From Hyphomonadaceae bacterium (GTDB lineage: Bacteria > Pseudomonadota > Alphaproteobacteria > Caulobacterales > Hyphomonadaceae), in NCBI GenBank assembly GCA_030697555.1, contig JAUYPV010000104.1, forward strand, positions 1 through 33,579: DNA of 33,579 nucleotides, read 5' to 3'. The notes under the pieces are model-generated. The model saw only the letters and a list, made by a program, of their open reading frames with translations, ran no database searches and was not told where the DNA came from. Made by a program: the position numbers and the translations under genes. Positions 25,746 through 33,257 of this stretch are shown piece by piece (positions within the stretch are counted from its first letter, which is position 1; each line of letters starts with the position of its first letter).

Positions 25746-26867
25746 TCACACGCCCAGTGCGGCCAATCTGGGGTCAGCCAACAGGGCTTCAACCCTTTCC
25801 CATACGGGAGCGGAAGGCGGCGGATTGGGCGGCTCCTCCCGCCGCGGCGGGGCCTGGGCGACGGTGAGGGAAGCCTTTTCCAGCCTGATCCAGGCGCCTC
25901 CCAGAGTCATGCCGATGGCGCCGGCGGCGCCACTGGCGCGGCCGACCAGCCGGTCCAGCGCCTCCCGCCGTGGCGGCGTCTCGCCGCCGCCAGCCGCCAT
26001 CACCAGCGCCTCAAGAAGCCGCAGGCGAGCCTCCGCACCCATACGCCGAAATGCTTCAACTGGAATACGCGCTTCGGAGTCGCTGGTTTCAATTGTTGCA
26101 AAGCCGGCCCGCGCCTCAGCGATCACCGCCGCCCGCATTCCGGCCAGCCCGTCCATCACGCGCAGCGCCCGGTCGTGCGTTTCCTTCTCCATCCGTCCCA
26201 TCAGCGCACGCATTCGCACACGCTCGAACTTGTCCGACCGGTTGGAGGGGTCTTCGATCCAGCCGATGGTTCGGCTGCGCAGGTTTTCCCGCAACTCTTC
26301 GCGCCCGAAGGCGAGCAGCGGCCGGATCAGCCGCAAGCCTCGTCCTGAAGGCCAGGCAGGAGAGGGGCCGGATGGCAGGGGTCCGGCTAGCCCGTGCCAG
26401 CCTGATCCCTGACGCGCGCGCATCAGGAAAGTCTCGATGCGGTCGTCCTGTGTATGACCCAGAGCAATTACGCTTGCGCCCGATTCACGCGCCCAGTCCG
26501 CCAACAATCCGTGACGTGCGCGTCTGGCCTCTGCCTGTGCGACGGCCTTCGCGCTCTCGGGCCGGATCCAGGTCAGGGTGTGGTGGGACACACCCAGGCT
26601 GGCGCACATGTCTGCTACGCCGCGCGCCTCGTCCGCCGCCTCGGGACGCAGGCCGTGGTCGACAGTCGCGGCGATAAGCTTGCGGCCTCGTTCGCGCGCC
26701 CAGTCGGCGCCGAGGGCGAGCAGGGCGGTCGAGTCCGAGCCGCCCGACACCGCAAGGCCAACCACGCCAGTCGTGTCTGCAAGGATGTCGAAGGCCTCTG
26801 CCGCCCTGAGGCGGAGGTCGCTGCCCGGTTTATTTGAGTCCGAGAATGTCACGCTCGAAGATTTCAA
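25746..26867 (-). CDS. tilS: tRNA(Ile)-lysidine synthetase TilS
   Basis: A 373-residue protein. The PP-loop A-V-S-G-G-S-D-S-T-A-L at about residues 39-49 and A-L-G-H-T-Q-D-D-R-I-E-T-F at about 135-147 identify the N-type ATP pyrophosphatase that converts C34 of the AUA-reading tRNA-Ile to lysidine. D-P-S-N-R-S-D-K-F-E-R-V-R-M-R completes the family signature. The chosen ATG overlaps the upstream YbjN-like gene by 38 bp; GTG 26852 would cut that to 23 bp. The C-terminal third is divergent and Pro/Arg-rich, as in many alphaproteobacterial TilS proteins. It is essential and co-oriented with tol-pal. Confidence 0.93.
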   Translation of the reverse strand: MKSSSVTFSDSNKPGSDLRLRAAEAFDILADTTGVVGLAVSGGSDSTALLALGADWARERGRKLIAATVDHGLRPEAADEARGVADMCASLGVSHHTLTWIRPESAKAVAQAEARRARHGLLADWARESGASVIALGHTQDDRIETFLMRARQGSGWHGLAGPLPSGPSPAWPSGRGLRLIRPLLAFGREELRENLRSRTIGWIEDPSNRSDKFERVRMRALMGRMEKETHDRALRVMDGLAGMRAAVIAEARAGFATIETSDSEARIPVEAFRRMGAEARLRLLEALVMAAGGGETPPRREALDRLVGRASGAAGAIGMTLGGAWIRLEKASLTVAQAPPRREEPPNPPPSAPVWERVEALLADPRLAALGV

Positions 26868-27357
26868 GCAGCTGACGCCAGATGTCGAGTGTATCTTCGA
26901 GATTGTCCGCCGTGACGCCCGCGTCGAGGTTCACGTCCATCTGCAGCTTGATCTGGTTCTGGTCGACCGTCAGCCGGACATAGCGCCAGCGGGAATTGAA
27001 CGTGTTGGCCGTCTCGTATGAGAAAGCCGCCGGCTTCGTCGCTCGGGCGACAAGCTGAATAGAGTTGCAGAACGCGCCGCTCTCGCACTCGTAAAACTGG
27101 ATGACGTAGTCCGTGCGGGAGATGCGGCCCGAGATCACGGGATCGCCATTGACGGCGACGCCGAGTTCGACGCGGTAGCCGGTTTTCTCCATGAAGCGGG
27201 CGATGCCTGACGGGTCGGACGCATCAAACATGCCGCCGCGCACTCGCTCTGCCGAGGGTGGCGTTTGCGCGAAGGCGGGCGCGGCCAGCAGCAGCGAAGC
27301 GATCGCCGCCGCTACGGCCGACGTCAGGGAAATGCCGGAGCGTGTCTGCTGTCGCAC
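26830..27357 (-). CDS. YbjN-domain exported protein
   Basis: A 175-residue protein with a Sec signal ending A-F-A-Q (about residue 31). The body fits the YbjN (bacterial sensory-transduction-regulator-like) fold with G-Y-R-V-E-L, Y-V-I-Q-F-Y-E-C and a terminal L-E-I-F-E-R-D-I. E. coli YbjN is cytoplasmic; exported versions like this are frequent in Alphaproteobacteria and are of unknown function. Two cysteines about seven residues apart (Y-E-C...F-C-N) could form a periplasmic disulfide. It is inserted between cpoB (31 bp upstream) and tilS (overlapping). Confidence 0.78.
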   Translation of the reverse strand: MRQQTRSGISLTSAVAAAIASLLLAAPAFAQTPPSAERVRGGMFDASDPSGIARFMEKTGYRVELGVAVNGDPVISGRISRTDYVIQFYECESGAFCNSIQLVARATKPAAFSYETANTFNSRWRYVRLTVDQNQIKLQMDVNLDAGVTADNLEDTLDIWRQLLEIFERDILGLK

Positions 27358-27388
27358 GTGCAGGTGTCCGTAAAACGGATGAAAGGCG

Positions 27389-28261
27389 CTACTTGCAGTT
27401 TGCCTTCTGGCGTTCCGACGTCGCCATGGTTTTGGCGGCTGCGGGCGCTTTGGGGTACTGCTTGGCCATGAGGTCGAGCGTCTTGCAGGCGTCGGTCTTC
27501 TTGTCCATCAGCCGCAACGCCCGGGCGAACTTCACCAGCCCACTCGGCGCATTCTCGGACTTCGGATAATTGCCCACCAGCTTGCCATAGGCGTTGGCCG
27601 CTTCCTGGTAGTTGTCCTGATACAGCAGCGTGTCGGCCAGCATGTACTGTGCGTCGGACGCGCTCTTGCTCTTCGGATATTTCGCGAGGAACGACGTCGC
27701 CGCCTGCTGGGCCGCCGGATAGTTGCCGCCGAGCAGGAGGTTCTTGGCTTCCTTCAGAAGGCCTTCCTCGTCCTGCGGCAGTTGCGCGACATCGACGGCG
27801 GCAAGTCCAGCGCCGCTGTTGGTCTGGGGAACCAGGCTGATCGTTGCTTCGGCCGCCTGGACGCTACGCGCCGCGGCGGCCTCCTCAGGGCGGCCGCCGG
27901 CTATCGCCTCCAGCGCCTCCACCTTGTCCTTGAGCGTCTGGACGTCAGCTTCGAGCTGCTTGTTCTTCGCGCTGGCTTCGTCCGCCGTACGCTTGGCCTG
28001 CGCGAGATCGAAGGCAAGGCGCTCGGCGCGGTCGGTCGCCTTCTTGAGATCGCTCTCCAGAGCGTTGAGCCGGTTGCGCAGCTCCTCGACCGCAGGGTCG
28101 GGCGCAGCGACGTAGGGCTGTGACGAGAACACCTGGCCCTCGGCGCGGGGCGCGACCGCAATGGCGGCGGCCAGGAACGCAAAACCCGCCAGCAGGGCCA
28201 GCATGGCCTCACGAGCGGGGTACGGAATCGCGCGTGCGCGAGCTTTGGACGATCGTTTCAT
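27389..28261 (-). CDS. cpoB: Cell division coordinator CpoB (YbgF)
   Basis: A 290-residue protein. An N-terminal hydrophobic export segment (about residues 18-40) is followed by a coiled coil (about 55-120: heptads around L-R-N-R-L-N-A-L-E-S-D-L-K-K-A) and a TPR region (about 165-280) with the CpoB pattern Y-M-L-A-D-T-L-L-Y-Q and N-A-Y-G-K-L-V-G-N-Y-P-K-S. CpoB binds TolA and links PBP1B with outer-membrane constriction. Its ribosome binding region (GGCGGATAG) overlaps the base of the hairpin at 28275-28316, which may limit translation. It follows pal with a 68-bp gap. Confidence 0.93.
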   Translation of the reverse strand: MKRSSKARARAIPYPAREAMLALLAGFAFLAAAIAVAPRAEGQVFSSQPYVAAPDPAVEELRNRLNALESDLKKATDRAERLAFDLAQAKRTADEASAKNKQLEADVQTLKDKVEALEAIAGGRPEEAAAARSVQAAEATISLVPQTNSGAGLAAVDVAQLPQDEEGLLKEAKNLLLGGNYPAAQQAATSFLAKYPKSKSASDAQYMLADTLLYQDNYQEAANAYGKLVGNYPKSENAPSGLVKFARALRLMDKKTDACKTLDLMAKQYPKAPAAAKTMATSERQKANCK

Positions 28262-28274
28262 GGGTTAAAAGCTA

Positions 28275-28316
28275 TCCGCCGCCCGCGCCAGAAATATGGC
28301 GAATGCGGGCGGCGGA
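28275..28316 (-). terminator. Large hairpin between pal and cpoB (attenuator candidate)
   Basis: A 12-bp perfect stem (28275-28286 with 28305-28316) encloses a second 4-bp stem GCCA/TGGC. On the minus strand it lies after the pal stop and is followed by a CTTTTAA stretch just before the cpoB ATG. The stem includes GGCGGA, the likely cpoB ribosome binding site, so it could reduce transcription, translation, or both. Confidence 0.65.
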
Positions 28317-28329
28317 CTGCACTTGTGCG

Positions 28330-28872
28330 TTAGCTGACGGCTTCGGTAACCACGTTCGTGTAGGCGTTGCGGTTACGATTCCAGGCGGAGTCGTCATGGC
28401 CCGGGTCGATCGGACGGTCCTTACCAAAGGAGACCGTCGTCACGCGCGAGGCGTCGATGCCTTGTGACTTCAGGTAGGACGCCACCGAGTCGGCGCGACG
28501 TGCGCCGAGGGCGATGTTGTATTCGCGGGTGCCGCGTTCGTCGGCGTTGCCTTCGATCTGGACCTTCGTGCCGCCGTACTGCTTCAGCCACGAGACCTGG
28601 CCCTGAAGCGAACGCAGTGCGGTCGCATCGAGGTTGTACTGGTCATAGCCGAAATAGACGCGGTCGGTGTTCTTGTTGGCGAAGTCAGCCTTCGAGCCGG
28701 CGAGCGGGCCGGTAACCGGCGGCGGCTGCTGCGGCTGCACGGGCGGCTGCGGCGGCGGCGTCACGACAGTGGTTTGCGCCGGGGGAGGAGTGGGCTCCGG
28801 TTCCGGATTCGAGGCGCAGGCAGTGGCAAGCATCGCCGCGACTGCAAGAACCGAAAGACTGATAGACCGCAT
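28330..28872 (-). CDS. pal: Peptidoglycan-associated lipoprotein Pal
   Basis: A 180-residue protein; ATG 28872 follows AAGGAG. The signal has a lipobox ending T-A-C (about residue 19), then a Pro/Gln/Thr-rich linker (about 22-55). The OmpA-like domain has V-Y-F-G-Y-D-Q, E-G-N-A-D-E-R-G-T-R-E-Y-N-I-A-L-G-A-R-R-A, the peptidoglycan (diaminopimelate)-binding motif. It tethers the outer membrane to the wall and is pulled by TolB/TolA during constriction. A promoter-like pair upstream and a 358-bp gap from tolB suggest independent expression. Confidence 0.97.
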   Translation of the reverse strand: MRSISLSVLAVAAMLATACASNPEPEPTPPPAQTTVVTPPPQPPVQPQQPPPVTGPLAGSKADFANKNTDRVYFGYDQYNLDATALRSLQGQVSWLKQYGGTKVQIEGNADERGTREYNIALGARRADSVASYLKSQGIDASRVTTVSFGKDRPIDPGHDDSAWNRNRNAYTNVVTEAVS

Positions 28873-29230
28873 TTCAAAACTCCTTTTCCCGCGCGCCCCC
28901 AAGATGGCGCGCAATCCAAATCCCCCGGCATTACCTGCAAACCCATATGCGTTGGCAAGTGAGACGGGCGTAATGAGCTACTAAAGTGGCAATATACTTC
29001 GGCGTTTTTTGTGGCAAAGCGAAGGTTTGATTGCAATCGCGTAATCCGCTCTGTGTATCACTATTTTGCTGAGCTGCAGGCCTGTTACGCAGCGACTGCC
29101 TCTTCGAGCGGCGCGCAAAGTGACTCGCGCGTGACAGTGTCCGGCTGAAATCGGCGCCGAGGTGTGATCAATCGAACACGACCCACATCGGGCGCCGCGC
29201 AGGTCATTCTGCTGATTCTTGCGGCGGTCG
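28873..29230. other. tolB-pal intergenic region
   Basis: A 358-bp stretch without a credible gene. Its middle (about 28980-29070) is AT-richer than the surroundings and contains the putative pal promoter. A minus-strand frame (28981-29268) overlaps the tolB end and has no ribosome binding site. I see no clear tolB terminator. Confidence 0.6.
28991..29018 (-). promoter_or_regulatory. Putative pal promoter
   Basis: On the minus strand TTTGCC (29018-29013) and TATATT (28996-28991) are 16 bp apart, about 120 bp before the pal ATG. This is compatible with a housekeeping promoter that would give pal higher expression than tolB. Confidence 0.45.
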
Positions 29231-30607
29231 CTATTTGAGGATCGGCGACCAGGCGGGATCGGAGGCATCCGTCGGCGTCGGTATGCGATGGAGGTTCCGC
29301 CCCGTTACATCGATGCTCCACAGCTTGGGACCGGCGCCGGGACCGGCCTCGCGCGCAAACGCGATCACGCGGCCGTTCGGCGACCAGGTGGGACCTTCGT
29401 CCTGATAGGACTTGGTCAGCCGGCGCTCGGCGGTGCCATCGGGATGGATCACGCCGATGTAGAAGCCGGCCGAGTCCTGGTTTGTGAAGGCGATCCAGTC
29501 GCCGCGCGGCGACCACACCGGCGTCGTGTACTGGCCATCGCCGAAGGTGATGCGGCAGGCATTGTCCGTGCCGCCCGTCGGGCAGGACATCGGGCTGCCA
29601 TCGACACGCATGATGTAGAGCTGTGGGCCGCTGCCACGGTCCGACACGAACACAATCATCTGGCCATCAGGCGAGAAGGACGGCGACGTATCGATTGCGG
29701 GCGATGTCGTGAGCTGGCGTGGCGGCAGGCGTCGCGCCAGCTCGAGGACGTAGATGTCCGAATTGCCGCGCACTTCGCGGCTCAGCGCCACGTAGCGGCC
29801 GTCCGGCGAGAACCTTGCGGCGTAGCTGCTGCTGCCCGCTCCCTCGGCCAGCACTTCAACGCGGCCTGTCTCGATCTCGTAGAGGTATGTGCGCAGCAAC
29901 GTCGCCCTGGGGTTGCGCGGATCCGCTTCGTAGGAACCGTAGATGATCGTCTGCGAGGAGGGCGAGAAGCGCGGCGTGATGATGCTGCTCTTGCTGCCCA
30001 GCAGGAACTCGGGGCTGTAACCGTCCTGGTCCATGATCGCGAGGCGGCGCTTGCGCTCAGTCGGCGGGCCGCTCTCGGCGACGAAGACGATGCGGCTGTC
30101 GAAATAGCCGGCGTCGCCCGTGAGCTGTGCGTAGATGTCGTCGGCGACCTTGTGCGCGAGGCGGCGCCAGTTGAGCGGCGTCGGCACGGTGTACTGCGTG
30201 GCGAACTGCTGCTGTCCGCCGAAGACGTCATAGAGGCGGAACTGCACGGTCATGTTGTTGTTGGCGTCAACCACGACATTGCCGACGACCAGCGCCTTGG
30301 CGTCGATCACCGTCCAGTCGGGGAAACGCGGCGTCAGCGAGATGTCGAGATCCTTCTCGATGAAGGACGCCTTGTCGACGATCTCGAACACGGCGGAACC
30401 AGCAAGATCCTGGCGGATGATCTCGCCGATCTGCCGCGCCGCATCCGCGGCGCCGCCGCCGCTTGCGTCGAATTCGGGCACCGCAATGCGGACTGGCGCG
30501 AAGTTGCGGCCTTCGACCTCGACCCGGAGCTGGGCCTGAGCCGGCGCGGAGGCGAGGGGACCGATGACGGCGGCCGCGGCTACGAAAAGAAATTTCAGAA
30601 GGCGCAT
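29231..30607 (-). CDS. tolB: Tol-Pal system periplasmic protein TolB
   Basis: A 458-residue protein; ATG 30607 follows GAGGA and a Sec signal ending A-Q-A. The longer upstream frame overlaps tolA and is rejected. The N-terminal domain has I-A-V-P-E-F and I-I-R-Q-D-L-A-G-S-A-V-F-E-I. A six-bladed propeller follows, with repeated P-x-F-S-P-D-G / P-x-W-S-P-x-G elements (for example F-S-P-D-G-R-Y-V-A-L-S-R). TolB binds Pal and TolA and relays inner-membrane energy to the outer membrane. It starts 71 bp after the tolA stop. Confidence 0.97.
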   Translation of the reverse strand: MRLLKFLFVAAAAVIGPLASAPAQAQLRVEVEGRNFAPVRIAVPEFDASGGGAADAARQIGEIIRQDLAGSAVFEIVDKASFIEKDLDISLTPRFPDWTVIDAKALVVGNVVVDANNNMTVQFRLYDVFGGQQQFATQYTVPTPLNWRRLAHKVADDIYAQLTGDAGYFDSRIVFVAESGPPTERKRRLAIMDQDGYSPEFLLGSKSSIITPRFSPSSQTIIYGSYEADPRNPRATLLRTYLYEIETGRVEVLAEGAGSSSYAARFSPDGRYVALSREVRGNSDIYVLELARRLPPRQLTTSPAIDTSPSFSPDGQMIVFVSDRGSGPQLYIMRVDGSPMSCPTGGTDNACRITFGDGQYTTPVWSPRGDWIAFTNQDSAGFYIGVIHPDGTAERRLTKSYQDEGPTWSPNGRVIAFAREAGPGAGPKLWSIDVTGRNLHRIPTPTDASDPAWSPILK

Positions 30608-30678
30608 CGGATTAGTCCTCGTGTCTGTCCCGGACCCCTGGCGAAAGCCGTTTCGTTTCGTCATGTGCGTCGTCTCGG

Positions 30679-31485
30679 TCATGGCAGGAAAACGATGTCG
30701 ATGTACTGCGCGGGCTGAACCTCGAAGTATTCGGCGGGCACCCTGAAACCAATTTTGTTGCACATCTCGAGCGCGATGCGGGCGCGCTGGACGAACACTT
30801 GGAGCGGCGGGTCCCCGGAGGGTTCGCGTGAAGGCTCGATAAGCTGCGGCGCACCGAGAAAATGGCCGTCGCGGCCGAACCGCACGCGGATCGTGGCGCG
30901 CAGGCGGCGGGCGTCCGCCATGTCTTCCTGGTCGGTCCAGCAATTGTTCGAAGTGAGCTGTGACGTGATGAAGTCCTTCACTGTCGCTGTCATGCGCTTC
31001 ATGTCGCCATAGCCCTTGCGGGGCGCGGCGTCCGGAACGTCCTTGAGGTTCGTGGCTTTCTCGGCGCTGGCTGAGCGGCTCTGCTTGGGCGCCTTGTTGG
31101 CCTCGGCCATCAACTGCTGCAGGGCGCTCTGGAAGTCCTCTTCTTTCGGTTTGGGCGCGGGCTTCACGTCCTTCTTCTCGGCCTCGGCGTCTTTCTTCGG
31201 CGGAGGAGGCGTCTCGGCCTCGGGGATCACAACTTCTTCCGGTGCGGGCGCGGCCGAATTTGGCGTGCTGACCTCGTCTTCCGGGACTTCGGTCGCTTCC
31301 TCGTCAAGTTCAGCTTTCGCGGTCACCGGCGCGACATTGGTGGTCTCGTCGATGGTCACGAGATCGACATCGAGCACGGCCATCTCGATCGCGTCCGCGT
31401 TCGGGAGCGTCATGCCGAAAAGGCGAATGCCGCCCACAATGATGAGAGCGTGGATCAGGAAGGATATGAAAACGCCGCCCTTCAT
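30679..31485 (-). CDS. tolA: TolA, envelope-spanning protein (short form)
   Basis: A 268-residue protein. One N-terminal membrane anchor (about residues 4-24, containing the S-F-L-I-H-A-L TolA/TonB-type helix with S and H) is followed by an acidic Pro/Glu/Lys-rich central region (about 50-165) and a C-terminal domain ending Y-F-E-V-Q-P-A-Q-Y-I-D-I-V-F-L-P. That domain has two cysteines (N-N-C-W and E-M-C-N), as in TolA domain III. The central part is much shorter than the long Ala/Lys helix of E. coli TolA (421 residues). It lies 9 bp after tolR and is identified mainly by context and architecture. Confidence 0.92.
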   Translation of the reverse strand: MKGGVFISFLIHALIIVGGIRLFGMTLPNADAIEMAVLDVDLVTIDETTNVAPVTAKAELDEEATEVPEDEVSTPNSAAPAPEEVVIPEAETPPPPKKDAEAEKKDVKPAPKPKEEDFQSALQQLMAEANKAPKQSRSASAEKATNLKDVPDAAPRKGYGDMKRMTATVKDFITSQLTSNNCWTDQEDMADARRLRATIRVRFGRDGHFLGAPQLIEPSREPSGDPPLQVFVQRARIALEMCNKIGFRVPAEYFEVQPAQYIDIVFLP

Positions 31486-31494
31486 GCCGGGAGA

Positions 31495-31953
31495 TCAGCC
31501 TCCCTCGCGAACGCGCTTCTGGAAGAGAGGGTCGACCGGCAGGCCGGCGCTGGTAAAGCCAGAGTCCTGAACGATCGTCAGCACCTCCATCACGCGGCCA
31601 TAGGCCACGGCTTCGTCGGCGCGGACGTAGATGCGCTTGTCGGTCTTGTTGTTCGCGATCGACTTCAGCATCCCACCGAGTTCCGGCAGGCCGACCGGGG
31701 TGTCTTCCATGCCGACATAGATCTGGCCCTTGTCGTCGACTGTGACGACCAGCGGCCGCTCGTTCTCGGTCGGAAGCTGTTTGGCGCTCGTCTTGGGCAG
31801 GTTCACAGAAACACCGGTCGCCAGCATCGGCGCCGTGATCATGAACACGACCAGCAGCACGAGCATGACGTCCACCATGGGTGTGACGTTGATGTCCGCC
31901 ATCGGCTTGCGCCTGGCGCGCCGGCCGCCTCCATTGCGGATGAGCATCGCCAT
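31495..31953 (-). CDS. tolR: Tol-Pal proton-channel subunit TolR
   Basis: A 152-residue protein. An N-terminal basic tail with I-N-V-T-P-M-V-D-V-M-L-V-L-L-V-V-F holds the single membrane helix (about residues 20-42) and the conserved proton-carrying Asp of ExbD/TolR. The periplasmic domain has L-P-K-T and V-Y-V-R-A-D-E. With TolQ it forms the pmf-driven motor acting on TolA. Its ATG overlaps the last base of the tolQ stop. Confidence 0.96.
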   Translation of the reverse strand: MAMLIRNGGGRRARRKPMADINVTPMVDVMLVLLVVFMITAPMLATGVSVNLPKTSAKQLPTENERPLVVTVDDKGQIYVGMEDTPVGLPELGGMLKSIANNKTDKRIYVRADEAVAYGRVMEVLTIVQDSGFTSAGLPVDPLFQKRVREGG

Positions 31954-32666
31954 CAGGAAGCCGCCCCTCTATCGTTCAGCCGCCGCGACAGGCGGAGGGA
32001 GACTTCCTGCGCGAAGTTGGCGAGGCGCTCGGAGAAGGCTGAAATCTCGCCGGAGAACTTGTTGTAAAAGATCAGCGCCGGGATGGCGGCGGCGAGGCCC
32101 ATGGCGGTCGCGAACAGCGCCTCGGCGATACCGGGCGCCACGACGGTGAGGTTGGTCTCGCCGCGGGCGGCGATGTCACGGAACGAGTTCATGATGCCGA
32201 TCACCGTGCCGAGCAGGCCGATGAAGGGCGACGAGGATGCGATGATTGCCAGCGTCGAGAGCCCGGATTCCATCCGCAGCGTCTCACGGTTTACCGCTAC
32301 GTCCATCTGCGCGCGGGCGCGATCGACGGTCGCCTTGGCGTCGTCCGGGCTGCCGCGCCTTGCATCGCGCCATTCACGGGCGCCGGCCGAGAAGACCCGC
32401 GCCATGGCGTCGGAGCCGCGGTCGGAAACACGGTCGCTGACATCCTCCAGCGGCTGGCCCGCCCAGAAGGCTTGCTCGAACCGCCGGGCGCGTGACTTGG
32501 CGCCGGAGACGCCGAACCATTTGTCGATCGCCACCGCCCACGACCAGACGGACGCGAGCAGCAGGATGCCCATGACGATCTTCACGATCAGGTCGGCGCG
32601 GACAAACAGCGCAATGAGTGAGAAATCCTGAGCCGCTATGGCTTCGGGAAGGGCGGTAGGGTCCAT
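31953..32666 (-). CDS. tolQ: Tol-Pal motor subunit TolQ
   Basis: A 237-residue protein. ATG 32666 follows GGAGTGAGG. There are three membrane segments (about residues 17-45, 137-160 and 175-200). The ExbB/TolQ signature G-L-L-G-T-V-I-G-I-M-N-S-F and the T-A-M-G-L-A-A-A-I-P-A-L-I helix are present. Five TolQ surround two TolR in the motor. It heads tolQRA and is separated from ybgC by 129 bp that includes a hairpin. Confidence 0.97.
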   Translation of the reverse strand: MDPTALPEAIAAQDFSLIALFVRADLIVKIVMGILLLASVWSWAVAIDKWFGVSGAKSRARRFEQAFWAGQPLEDVSDRVSDRGSDAMARVFSAGAREWRDARRGSPDDAKATVDRARAQMDVAVNRETLRMESGLSTLAIIASSSPFIGLLGTVIGIMNSFRDIAARGETNLTVVAPGIAEALFATAMGLAAAIPALIFYNKFSGEISAFSERLANFAQEVSLRLSRRLNDRGAAS

Positions 32667-32698
32667 TCAGGCCTCACTCCAGTTATCGGGCGACCGGA

Positions 32699-32730
32699 AA
32701 GCTTGCGGATCAGCCCATCAGCGCAAGCTT
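32699..32730 (-). promoter_or_regulatory. Hairpin in the ybgC-tolQ gap
   Basis: Perfect 9-bp arms (AAGCTTGCG 32699-32707 and CGCAAGCTT 32722-32730) flank a 14-nt loop. The element lies between the ybgC stop and the tolQ start on the minus strand. It lacks a long U-run, so it could be a weak attenuator, an mRNA-stability structure or a protein-binding site. Confidence 0.5.
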
Positions 32731-32795
32731 CATGCATCGCTTCTGGTTACGAAATTAGGCGACATGAAGGTCAATACCGGCGATTCCCCGGGGCT

Positions 32796-33257
32796 TCAGG
32801 GGCCATTTGGCGGGGATTTCCTATATGCTTCCCAGTGCGACAATTCCGCGGCGGAAGGCTTGCGCGCGCGTCCATCTGCATGGATCGCGACCGCAACAAT
32901 CTCCGCCTCGGCGATTACCGCCCCTGACCGTTCTATTTTCTGCTCAAAATTGAGGCGCGGACCTCTCATTCCCGTGAACCGTGTCCGGACCAATAACGCA
33001 TCGTGAATTCGGGCCGCTGCCCGATAATCGATAACCACGCGGGTCACCGCGAAGGCGCCATGGTCCTCGCGGTCCGGCGGCGTACCCATGACCCGCAGGA
33101 ATTCCGACCGGCCCCGCTCGAAATAGCGGAGGTAGGTGGCGTGATAGACCACGCCGGTGGAATCCGTGTCCTCGTAATAGACGCGTACCGGCAGCAGGTG
33201 TTCGCCGTCCTGCAGCCGTCCCGAATAGGGCAGATCGGTGGGCGGTTCATCGCTCAT
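32796..33257 (-). CDS. ybgC: Tol-Pal-associated acyl-CoA thioesterase YbgC
   Basis: A 153-residue hotdog-fold thioesterase. The 4-hydroxybenzoyl-CoA thioesterase signature V-Y-Y-E-D-T-D-S-T-G-V-V-Y-H-A-T-Y-L-R-Y-F-E-R-G-R lies at about residues 27-51, including the catalytic Asp. ATG 33257 was preferred, giving a normal length; ATG 33269 is four codons upstream. YbgC hydrolyses acyl-CoA or acyl-ACP thioesters and is the usual first gene of tol-pal operons. No gene lies upstream within the window. Confidence 0.94.
   Translation of the reverse strand: MSDEPPTDLPYSGRLQDGEHLLPVRVYYEDTDSTGVVYHATYLRYFERGRSEFLRVMGTPPDREDHGAFAVTRVVIDYRAAARIHDALLVRTRFTGMRGPRLNFEQKIERSGAVIAEAEIVAVAIHADGRARKPSAAELSHWEAYRKSPPNGP

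Noticed and set aside
32746-32774. TTGACC on the minus strand as a tolQ promoter
   Set aside because: No acceptable -10 at normal spacing.
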